NCBI RefSeq assembly: GCF_902859735.1
Contig: NZ_CADIJY010000020.1
Span: 24,659-88,658, forward strand
Source: Achromobacter aegrifaciens
Lineage (GTDB): Bacteria; Pseudomonadota; Gammaproteobacteria; Burkholderiales; Burkholderiaceae_B
Reading direction: 5' to 3'
DNA length: 64,000 bases
Made by a program: the position numbers and the translations under genes. The notes beneath the pieces are model-generated. The model searched no databases. It was not told where the DNA came from and saw only the letters and a program-made list of their open reading frames with translations. Of the stretch, positions 35,669 to 42,999 are shown in pieces. The stretch's first letter is position 1. The number at the start of each line of letters is the position of its first letter.

Positions 35669-36598
35669 ATGGATTTCCAGAAACTCAAACACCTGCTGGC
35701 GGTGGTCGAACACGGCACTTACTCGCGCGCCGCAGAGGCGGTCAACCTGTCGCAACCGGCGCTCAGCCGCAGCATCCAGGCGCTCGAAGCCGAACTGGGC
35801 CTGCCTCTGCTCGACCGCGGCACCCGTCGCGTGCGCCTCACGCCCTACGGCGCCTGCGTAGCCGAACGCGCGCGCCGCATGCGCTTCGAAGAAGCGGAGC
35901 TGCAGCGCGAACTGAAAACACTGCACAGCGGCGAATCGGGCACGCTGTCCATCGGCCTGAGCCCGGCGCCCGCATCGCTGCTGCTGTCGCCCTTCCTGGC
36001 CCACATGGCAGAGCGCCATCCCCAGGTACGCGTGGGCGTCGAACTGGGCGCCACCGCCGCCTTGCTGGAAATGCTGCGCGACGAACGCATCGACGCCATG
36101 GTCTGCGACGCCCGCATGCTGTATGACGCGGCCGACCTGGAAACCCGCGCCCTGCCCCCGCTGCGCGCGGGCCTGGTGTGTCGCAAGGGCCATCCCATCC
36201 TTGCCCACAAGCGGCCCGGCATAGAACAGGTCCGCCAGTACCCCATGGCATCCACCACTCTCAGCCCGGAAGTCTCGCTGCGGCTCGCGGAAACCCTGGG
36301 GCCGGGCGGCGCGCCGGAACAAATGGTCACCCACCGCTGCGAGAATCTGGACGCGCTGGTGGAACTGGCGCTGCGCACGGACGCCTTGCTGCTGGGCGTG
36401 ATCTGCGTCACGCGGCAGCAGCAGGAAGCCGGGCTGCTGGTCGAAGTGCCGATCCCGTCCGACCCGCAGCGCCAGGGGCACTATGCGCTGGCCCGGCTGG
36501 CGGGGCGCACTCCGTTGACGGCACAGGATGCGCTGTATGAGTTCACCCGGGAATGTTGGAACGGATTCTTGGCGCCTATCGGCGCGTCGCCAGCCTGA
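35669..36598 (+). CDS. LysR-family regulator divergent from pac
   Basis: 309 residues from ATG 35669; an in-frame TTG at 35663 is possible. The helix-turn-helix is GTYSRAAEAVNLSQPALSRS. The effector domain begins SGTLSIGLSPAPASLLLSPF. It diverges from pac with about 150 bases between, including an AT-rich stretch near 35622-35655, so it is a good candidate regulator of pac. Its 3' end overlaps the convergent MFS gene by 23 bases. Confidence 0.88.
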   Translation: MDFQKLKHLLAVVEHGTYSRAAEAVNLSQPALSRSIQALEAELGLPLLDRGTRRVRLTPYGACVAERARRMRFEEAELQRELKTLHSGESGTLSIGLSPAPASLLLSPFLAHMAERHPQVRVGVELGATAALLEMLRDERIDAMVCDARMLYDAADLETRALPPLRAGLVCRKGHPILAHKRPGIEQVRQYPMASTTLSPEVSLRLAETLGPGGAPEQMVTHRCENLDALVELALRTDALLLGVICVTRQQQEAGLLVEVPIPSDPQRQGHYALARLAGRTPLTAQDALYEFTRECWNGFLAPIGASPA

Positions 36599-38003
36599 AA
36601 AGGACGAGGCTGAGCAGCGCAGCCGCAATGTTGTAAAGCATGGCCGCCGCCAGCGCGCCTCCGTAGATCGATGCGCCGTCGCTGGCGGGCAAGCTCCCCG
36701 CGGCCTCAAGCATCGTGAAGATGACGCCGCCCACTACCGCCACGCCCGCGGAAGTCCCGACGACTTGCAAGGTGCTGAGCATGCCGGAAGCCATGCCGGC
36801 CTGTTCCTCCTGCACCGCCCCCAGAATGGCGTTGAATGCCAGCGGGATCACCAGCCCTTGCCCCGCGCCATTCAGCACCAGTGACGCCACCAACAGCGCC
36901 AGATTCTGGGGCTGCGTGGCGGCGGTAACCGCGGACAGCGCCAAGCCCGCGGTAAAGACCAGCACACCGAACAGCAGCGCCCCGCGTCCATAGCGGGTGG
37001 CCAGTTTCGGACCGGCAAGCGACGCGCCAAAGAACGCCAGCGCCGAGGGCGTGAACACGGCGCCCGCCGCCAGCGGCGCGAACCCCAGCCCGAACTGCAA
37101 CAGCAGCGTCAACGCGAAGAAGAACGAACTGATGGCTGAAAAAAAGAAAAACACCGCGCCTATGCCTGCCACGAATGGCCGGTTGGCAAACAACCCCATA
37201 TCCAGCACAGGCACGCCACCGCGCCGGGCCAGCGCTTTCTCATAGCGGACGAAATACGCCAGCACACCCAACGCCAGCGCGGGCCCCGCAAGCGACCACC
37301 AGGGCCATCCATGCTCTCGTCCCTCCATGACAGGCACCAGGATCAGGGCCAGCCCGGCAGCGCCCGCAAGCGCGCCGCGCAGGTCCACCCGCGTCGGAAC
37401 CGGCGCGCGCCATTCGGGAAGCGCCCGCCGCCCCGCCAGCATTGCAGCAATGCCGATCGGGACGTTGATGAGAAACACCAGCCGCCACCCCAAGTCCAGC
37501 GGATTCAGCGTGATGAGCATGCCGCCCAGCAACTGCGAAATGCTTGCGGCCACGCCCTGCACCGCGCCCATGATGCCGAACGCGCGCCTGCGCGCCTCGC
37601 CCTCGAACACCACTCTTATCGAAGCCAGCACTTGCGGCATCAGCACGCCCGCCCCCACGCCCTGCAGGGCGCGCGCCAGGATGAGCTGCCACGGCGTGAC
37701 CGCCACCCCGCATAACGCCGAAGCCACGGTGAACAGCCCCATGCCGGCCAGGAACAAGCGCCGCCGCCCGAACAGGTCGCCCAAACGCGCGCCATTGATC
37801 AGGCACAAGCCATAAGCCAAAGCGTAAGCCACCACGATCAGCTGCAAATCGGTATCCGATGCCGACAAGCCGCTCTGGATGCTGGGCAATGCGACATTGA
37901 CGATGAAGAGATCCAGGATCGTCACGAAGTTGCCCGTCAACAGCACAGCGAGGGCGCGCCAGGGGCGGTTCTTTTCAGCTTGCAGCGCAAATTCAGCGTT
38001 CAT
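36576..38003 (-). CDS. MFS multidrug transporter, DHA2/EmrB-QacA type
   Basis: 475 residues with 14 predicted helices. The DHA2 signatures are present: NFVTILDLFIVNVALPSIQS at the first helix, GDLFGRRRLFLAG (motif A) and ARALQGVGAGVLMPQVLAS (motif C region). It likely exports hydrophobic drugs by proton antiport. It is divergent from the TetR gene at 38051, with a 22-bp imperfect palindrome between them 20 bases upstream of its start. Confidence 0.92.
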   Translation of the reverse strand: MNAEFALQAEKNRPWRALAVLLTGNFVTILDLFIVNVALPSIQSGLSASDTDLQLIVVAYALAYGLCLINGARLGDLFGRRRLFLAGMGLFTVASALCGVAVTPWQLILARALQGVGAGVLMPQVLASIRVVFEGEARRRAFGIMGAVQGVAASISQLLGGMLITLNPLDLGWRLVFLINVPIGIAAMLAGRRALPEWRAPVPTRVDLRGALAGAAGLALILVPVMEGREHGWPWWSLAGPALALGVLAYFVRYEKALARRGGVPVLDMGLFANRPFVAGIGAVFFFFSAISSFFFALTLLLQFGLGFAPLAAGAVFTPSALAFFGASLAGPKLATRYGRGALLFGVLVFTAGLALSAVTAATQPQNLALLVASLVLNGAGQGLVIPLAFNAILGAVQEEQAGMASGMLSTLQVVGTSAGVAVVGGVIFTMLEAAGSLPASDGASIYGGALAAAMLYNIAAALLSLVLFRLATRR

Positions 38004-38022
38004 TCTTCACATTTATATATGT

Positions 38023-38044
38023 ACGATCGTATTTATAGTATCGT
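38023..38044. promoter_or_regulatory. Imperfect palindromic TetR operator
   Basis: ACGATCGTAT-TT-ATAGTATCGT: the two 10-base half sites match at 8 of 10 positions. It lies between the divergent MFS and TetR genes. TACGATCGTA at its left end is itself a perfect 10-base palindrome. Confidence 0.7.
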
Positions 38045-38050
38045 GAAAGA

Positions 38051-38710
38051 ATGAAACCCGTGCAAGCAGAAAAACAAGGTCCGATGAAACCGTTGCCCCC
38101 CTCTCCCCCACCCGATGGCCGCCGCTTGCGCGGCGAGCGCGCGCGAGCCCGCGTGCTCGACGAAGCCGTAAAGCTCCTCTCCGTCGAAGGACTGGACGGC
38201 CTGACCTTCGGCCAGGTGGCCGACTTGGCTGAAGTGGGAAAAAGCAATCTTCAGGTTCTGTTCGGCGACAAGGAAAACCTGCAACTGGCGGCCTTGGCCC
38301 ATGCGATAGGCCTGTACCAGACCCAGGTTGTCGAGCCAGCCATGCGCAAGCGCACGCCGCTGACGCGGCTGCGCGCCCTGATGAACGGCTGGTTCGACTT
38401 CGTGGAAACCCGCCAGCTTCCGGGCGGCTGCGTCATCACCGCGGTAAGCAGCGAATATCGTGCGCGTCCCGGCCCCTTGCGCGACGCCATCCAGCAATAC
38501 CGCGAAGCAGGACGCACGCGTCTTTACGGATTGATCCGCGAGGCCCGGGCGCAGGGACAAATCGCAGCCGACGCCGACGAGGCGAAACTGGTCATGGAGC
38601 TGCTGGCCTACCAGGCATATGCCAACGTCGCCGCGTCGATGGACGACCATGCGGAGTTCGGCCGCGCCAAGGCGGCTGCCATGGAAGTGCTTGCAAAAGC
38701 GGCTCGCTGA
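38051..38710 (+). CDS. TetR-family regulator of the adjacent exporter
   Basis: 219 residues from ATG 38051 (GAAAG just upstream); an ATG 33 bases later is possible. The helix-turn-helix is DEAVKLLSVEGLDGLTFGQV then DLAEVGKSNLQVLFGDKENL. The C-terminal domain (GGCVITAVSSEYRARPGPLR) resembles the YcdC/TetR_C_6 type seen near drug exporters. It probably represses itself and the DHA2 pump through the palindrome at 38023. Confidence 0.9.
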   Translation: MKPVQAEKQGPMKPLPPSPPPDGRRLRGERARARVLDEAVKLLSVEGLDGLTFGQVADLAEVGKSNLQVLFGDKENLQLAALAHAIGLYQTQVVEPAMRKRTPLTRLRALMNGWFDFVETRQLPGGCVITAVSSEYRARPGPLRDAIQQYREAGRTRLYGLIREARAQGQIAADADEAKLVMELLAYQAYANVAASMDDHAEFGRAKAAAMEVLAKAAR

Positions 38711-38741
38711 CAACGGCGAACCCGGGTTCCGGCCAGACCGC

Positions 38742-39656
38742 CTACGCTTTCTTGCGGCCCGGTTCTTGCGCCACCGCCTGCATGCTCAACCAATGTGCAA
38801 CCGCCTGGACAGGCGCCGAGGGCGGCCGGTCGGCGGGCATGGCCAGATGGTAGGTATGCCCGGCGATCTCCGGGCCGAAGGGCTGCACCAGATGGCCCGC
38901 TTCCAATTCTTCGGCGATCAACGCCAGGCTGACCAGCGCCACGCCATGGCCGGCGACGGCGGCCTGTATGGCGTGGCCTTCATCGGAAAAGCGCAACTGG
39001 CCCGCCTGCCGCGGCAAGGAACGCTGCGCGACCGCGAACCAGCGCTCCCAGGTCGGATTGTCCGGATGGGACCATTTCCAGTTGAAACGGATCAAGGGCA
39101 CGCCGGCCAGATCGTCCGGCGATGCCACGCCCAGCCGCGGATTCGCCACGGGCGCGAAGCGGTCCGTGAACAGCGGCTGCGCGACGAGGCCCGGATACGG
39201 CCCGCGGCCATAGCGGATCGCGATGTCGACCGCGGCCGATCGCAGATCGACCACGTCGTCGCTGGCTTGCAACTGCAGATCGATGCCCGGATGCTTGCTG
39301 CGGAAATCCGCCATGCGCGGCACCAGCCATTTCACCGTGAACGCGTTGGTCGCGGAGATGGTCACCTGCATCCGCGTGCGCTGCTGCGTCAAACGCGCCA
39401 GCGCCGCCTCGAAGGCATCGAAACCATCCCGCAGCACAGGATAGAGCTGTGCGCCCGCCTCAGTCAGCGACACCCTGCGCACGTGGCGATCGAACAGCGC
39501 CAGCCCGGTCTGCGCTTCCAGCGCGCGGATCTGATGGCTGACGGCGGTCGGCGTGACGGCCAGTTCCTCGGCGGCGGCCTTGAAACTGCCCAGGCGCGCG
39601 GCGGCCTCGAATACGCGCAGTCCAGAGAGCGGAAGAGATCGGCGTTGCATGGTCAT
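38742..39656 (-). CDS. LysR-family regulator, GcvA-like
   Basis: 304 residues. The helix-turn-helix is GSFKAAAEELAVTPTAVSHQ, and the effector domain begins QVTISATNAFTVKWLVPRMA, as in GcvA. It diverges from the RidA - Old Yellow Enzyme pair (from 39790) with a 133-base spacer, so it likely activates those genes. Confidence 0.9.
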   Translation of the reverse strand: MTMQRRSLPLSGLRVFEAAARLGSFKAAAEELAVTPTAVSHQIRALEAQTGLALFDRHVRRVSLTEAGAQLYPVLRDGFDAFEAALARLTQQRTRMQVTISATNAFTVKWLVPRMADFRSKHPGIDLQLQASDDVVDLRSAAVDIAIRYGRGPYPGLVAQPLFTDRFAPVANPRLGVASPDDLAGVPLIRFNWKWSHPDNPTWERWFAVAQRSLPRQAGQLRFSDEGHAIQAAVAGHGVALVSLALIAEELEAGHLVQPFGPEIAGHTYHLAMPADRPPSAPVQAVAHWLSMQAVAQEPGRKKA

Positions 39657-39789
39657 GGATGAGATTTTCTCATCTTATAGCTGATAAATGAACCTTTGTC
39701 AGCGTCCCGGCAGATTTCTACATTTACGGCATGGACCAGCGATTCTCGCGCTGATTCACAGATCAACCATAAATGAAGGAAATCGCATC

Positions 39790-40185
39790 ATGCTACAGCG
39801 CGTCATCACCCAGCCCGACAACTACGAACCCTTCCTGCTGTCGCAAGGCATCCAGTTCGGCAATCTGCTGTTCATCTCCGGCCAGGCTGGCGCCGGCGAT
39901 GACGGCAAGATCGTCGAGGGCGGCTTTCTGCCCCAGGGCGAACAAGCCTTCCTGAACTTGCGCCGCGCGCTCGAAGCCGGCGGCTCCAGCCTGAAGGACG
40001 TCATCAAGGTGACCATCTTCGTCACCGACATGGGGCACTTCCAGGACGTGGTCACGCTGCGCCGCCGCCACTTCTCGGCTCCCTACCCCGCCGACACGAT
40101 CGCCGAGATCAAGGCGCTCTACGACCCGGCCGCCATGATCGAGATCGAGGCCATCGCGGCCGTCCGTCCGCAGGAGGGCCGTTGA
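39790..40185 (+). CDS. RidA/YjgF family enamine-imine deaminase
   Basis: 131 residues starting at ATG 39790 with AAGGAAA upstream. The family features are LFISGQAGAGDDGKIVEGG, the motif KDVIKVTIFVTDM and the terminal IEIEAIAAVR. RidA proteins hydrolyse reactive enamine/imine intermediates; family members in catabolic clusters do this for specific substrates. The next gene, an Old Yellow Enzyme, starts 2 bases after its stop, so the pair acts together, perhaps on an unsaturated or amino-containing intermediate. Confidence 0.9.
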   Translation: MLQRVITQPDNYEPFLLSQGIQFGNLLFISGQAGAGDDGKIVEGGFLPQGEQAFLNLRRALEAGGSSLKDVIKVTIFVTDMGHFQDVVTLRRRHFSAPYPADTIAEIKALYDPAAMIEIEAIAAVRPQEGR

Positions 40186-40186
40186 C

Positions 40187-41329
40187 ATGGGCGCGCTCGA
40201 CTATCGTACGAACGACGCGGCGCAGGCCGGACTGTTCACGCCGCTGCAGCTGGAAAGGGGCTTGACCCTGGCCAATCGTCTCGCCGTCGCCCCCATGACC
40301 CGCGTCAGCGCCACGGAAGATGGCCGCGCCACGCCGCAGATGGCCGATTACTACGCAGCCTTCGCGGCCGGCGGCTTCGGCCTGGTGATCACCGAGGGCA
40401 TCTACACCGACCGGGCGCATGCGCAGGGCTACCTGTTCCAGCCCGGCCTGACCGACGACGCCCAGCGTGACGCCTGGCGCGCCGTGGTCGACCGTGTACA
40501 TGCGCACGGCGGCCGCATCGTCGCGCAGCTCATGCATGCGGGTGCGCTGTCGCAGGGCAACCCATACCGCGGCACGACGAAGGGTCCCTCGGCCGTACAG
40601 CCCAAGGGACAGCAGATGGCGTTCTATCGGGGCGATGGGCCGTACCGGACGCCTGAAGCCATGTCGGACGAGGACATCGCGGAGGCCATCGACGGCTTTG
40701 CCCAGGCCGCGCGCCGGGCGCAGGAGGCCGGCTTCGACGGCGTCGAGATACACGGCGCCAACGGCTACCTGCTGGACCAGTTCCTCACCACCCACACCAA
40801 TCTGCGCACAGACCGCTATGGCGGCAACCTGGACAACCGGCTGCGCTTGACGCTGGAAGTCATCCAGGCCGTACGCCAGGCTACGGGGCAGCGCTATGTC
40901 GTGGGCGTGCGCAGCTCCCAGGGCAAGGTCAATGACTTCACCCACAAATGGGAAGGCGGCGAGGCGGATGCGGCGCAGATCTACCGCACGCTGGGCGCGC
41001 AGCCCGTCGACTACCTGCACACGACCGAGTTCGAGGCCTGGCGTCCGGCTTTTGGAGATCAGGGCCCAAGCCTCGCGGCATTGGCGCGGCGGCACGTCGC
41101 GGTCCCGGTGCTGGCCAACGGATCGTTGCATGACCCGATGGCGGCCAACGGGATGATGGCGCGGGAGGAAGCGGACTTCGTTTCGCTCGGGCGCGGCGCG
41201 CTGACACATTCCGATTGGCCCGCAAGATTGCGCGCGGGCGCGGCGATGGAGAGTTTTGATCGGGGGTTGCTGGCGCCGATTGCGGATCTGGCCAATGCGG
41301 CGCGGCATCGCGAGGCACGCCCGGAATGA
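40187..41329 (+). CDS. Old Yellow Enzyme-family NADH:flavin oxidoreductase
   Basis: 380 residues, FMN-binding TIM barrel. It starts with LFTPLQLERGLTLANRLAVA and PMTRV, then IVAQLMHAGALSQGN, EIHGANGYLLDQFL and TNLRTDRYGGNLDNRLRL, the usual flavin and substrate motifs. It reduces activated C=C bonds or acts as a dienoyl reductase or N-demethylase-like oxidoreductase; the substrate is not evident. It is co-transcribed with the RidA gene. Confidence 0.9.
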   Translation: MGALDYRTNDAAQAGLFTPLQLERGLTLANRLAVAPMTRVSATEDGRATPQMADYYAAFAAGGFGLVITEGIYTDRAHAQGYLFQPGLTDDAQRDAWRAVVDRVHAHGGRIVAQLMHAGALSQGNPYRGTTKGPSAVQPKGQQMAFYRGDGPYRTPEAMSDEDIAEAIDGFAQAARRAQEAGFDGVEIHGANGYLLDQFLTTHTNLRTDRYGGNLDNRLRLTLEVIQAVRQATGQRYVVGVRSSQGKVNDFTHKWEGGEADAAQIYRTLGAQPVDYLHTTEFEAWRPAFGDQGPSLAALARRHVAVPVLANGSLHDPMAANGMMAREEADFVSLGRGALTHSDWPARLRAGAAMESFDRGLLAPIADLANAARHREARPE

Positions 41330-41344
41330 TGATCCTATACAATT

Positions 41345-41363
41345 AGCAATCATTCCCATTAGC
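41345..41363. promoter_or_regulatory. Fur-box-like site upstream of fecI-type gene
   Basis: On the minus strand this reads GCTAATGGGAATGATTGCT, matching about 12 of 19 positions of the Fur consensus. It lies just upstream of the FecI-type sigma gene, consistent with iron repression of the operon. Confidence 0.5.
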
Positions 41364-41381
41364 GTTTGAACGGAAGCCCCC

Positions 41382-41894
41382 TTGCCTAGCGCCGACTTTG
41401 CCTCCTCCGACGATTTCGTCAGCCTGTATCGAGAGCATCACGGCTGGCTCGTGCAGATGCTGCGCCGGCGGCTCAGCGGCAATACCGAAAACGCCGCGGA
41501 CCTGGCGCACGACACCTTCGAACGCGTCATGCGCAGCGAGTCGCGCGCGGCGTTCGCCGAGCCGCGCGGTTTCCTCACCACCGTCGCCAAGCGCCTCCTT
41601 ATCGACCAGTCGCGCCGCCGCGCGGTGGAACAGGCCTATCTGGAAACGCTGGCCTCGCGCAGCGAGGCCGTCGAGCCCAGTCCCGAAACGCATGCGCTGG
41701 TGATGGAGGCGCTGAACGCCGTATGCCGCATGCTGGAGCAGTTGCCGCCGCGGGCGCGCCGGGTCTTCGTGCTGGCGCAGGTGGAAGGCCTGCCCTACCG
41801 CGACATCGCCCAGCAGCTCGACATTTCGGTGGCGGCCGTGCAGCGCGACATCGTCAAGGCCTGGGAGCATTGCTACGCGGTGCTGTACGCATGA
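41382..41894 (+). CDS. ECF sigma factor, FecI type
   Basis: 170 residues from a TTG start with GGAAG about 5 bases upstream. Region 2 shows DDFVSLYREHHGWLVQML, then ADLAHDTFERVM. RGFLTTVAKRLLIDQSRRR is typical of FecI-like factors, and region 4 is LPPRARRVFVLAQVEGLPYR then DIAQQLDISVAAVQRDIV. It should direct transcription of the receptor gene at 43000 when the cognate siderophore binds. Its stop overlaps the FecR start by 4 bases. Confidence 0.92.
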   Translation: MPSADFASSDDFVSLYREHHGWLVQMLRRRLSGNTENAADLAHDTFERVMRSESRAAFAEPRGFLTTVAKRLLIDQSRRRAVEQAYLETLASRSEAVEPSPETHALVMEALNAVCRMLEQLPPRARRVFVLAQVEGLPYRDIAQQLDISVAAVQRDIVKAWEHCYAVLYA

Positions 41895-42859
41895 GCGCCG
41901 CCCAAGCCGAACGGCTGCATCCCGACATCATCAAGCAGGCGGCGCTCTGGATGATGCGGACCGGGGACGCGCCCGATGCGGCCACGCAAGCCGCCTGTGC
42001 GGCTTGGCGTCAGGCAGACGCGCGCCACGAACTGGCTTGGCAGCGCCTGCAGGGCATCGGGCGCGAGGTCCACACCATCAACACCGGCAAGGTGTCCGAA
42101 GGCGCCGCCAGCCAGACCATCCTGCGTTACTGCGAGCAGCGTTCGCGCCGCAGCGTCATGAAATGGGCCGCGGGCGGCATCTGCCTGGGCACGCTGGCAT
42201 GGGCGGGCGCGCGCGAAGGCTGGTGGGAAGGCAGCACCGTCTATCGCACCGCCACCGGCGAGCAGCGGACCATGACCCTGCCTGACGGCACCCTCCTGAC
42301 GCTGAACACCGACACTGCCGTGGCGTTGCGCTACGACGCGCAGCAACGCCGCGTCACGCTGCGCAGCGGAGAAATCCTGATCGCAACGGGCGCGGATGGC
42401 GCCGGACGCCCCTTCAGCGTGCAGACCCGGCACGGCCTGCTCACGCCGCTGGGCACGCGCTTTACCGTCCGCCAGCTGGACGACAGCGATGGCTCGACGC
42501 GCCTTGCCGTCTTTGAAGGGGCTGTGCGCGTGGATCCCGCCGGGCGGGTCGTGCATGCCGGCGAACAGGCGGAATTCGACGGACGCACGCTGGCTCCCGC
42601 AATCCGTGTCGACGGCACGGAGCCTGCCTGGGCCGCCGGCATGCTGGTCGCGAACCGCATGCGGCTGGACCAGTTCCTCGCGGAACTGGGGCGCTACCGC
42701 GTCGGCATCCTGCGTTGCGACCCCAGGGTGGCGGACCTCGAAGTCACCGGGGCGTTCCGCATCGACGACACCGACCGGGCGCTGGAAGTCCTGGCCGGCG
42801 TGCTGGACCTGAGGCTGCGATACCGCACGCGCTACTGGGTCAGCGTCGATCGCGCCTGA
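41891..42859 (+). CDS. FecR-type transmembrane anti-sigma/signal transducer
   Basis: 322 residues. The N-terminal DUF4880 (IIKQAALWMMRTGDAPDAAT; HELAWQRLQGI) is cytoplasmic. One membrane segment lies near residue 90-105 (AAGGICLGTLAWAGA). The periplasmic FecR domain includes GEQRTMTLPDGTLLTLNTDT and TPLGTRFTVRQ. It relays receptor occupancy to the FecI factor encoded upstream, with which it overlaps (ATGA). Unlike the short protein at 777-1025, it is full length. Confidence 0.92.
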   Translation: MSAAQAERLHPDIIKQAALWMMRTGDAPDAATQAACAAWRQADARHELAWQRLQGIGREVHTINTGKVSEGAASQTILRYCEQRSRRSVMKWAAGGICLGTLAWAGAREGWWEGSTVYRTATGEQRTMTLPDGTLLTLNTDTAVALRYDAQQRRVTLRSGEILIATGADGAGRPFSVQTRHGLLTPLGTRFTVRQLDDSDGSTRLAVFEGAVRVDPAGRVVHAGEQAEFDGRTLAPAIRVDGTEPAWAAGMLVANRMRLDQFLAELGRYRVGILRCDPRVADLEVTGAFRIDDTDRALEVLAGVLDLRLRYRTRYWVSVDRA

Positions 42860-42999
42860 CGTGCAGAGCCTCAGCCTGGGCGGTCTTCCAGGAAATTTGT
42901 AACGACGGCGAAGATTTTCGGATGTGGTTCGTTAGACATAGAGACAGACCCGAGGCGCCCGCGGTCTGGCCTTACCCATCGACGAACCAGGAAGCCCTC

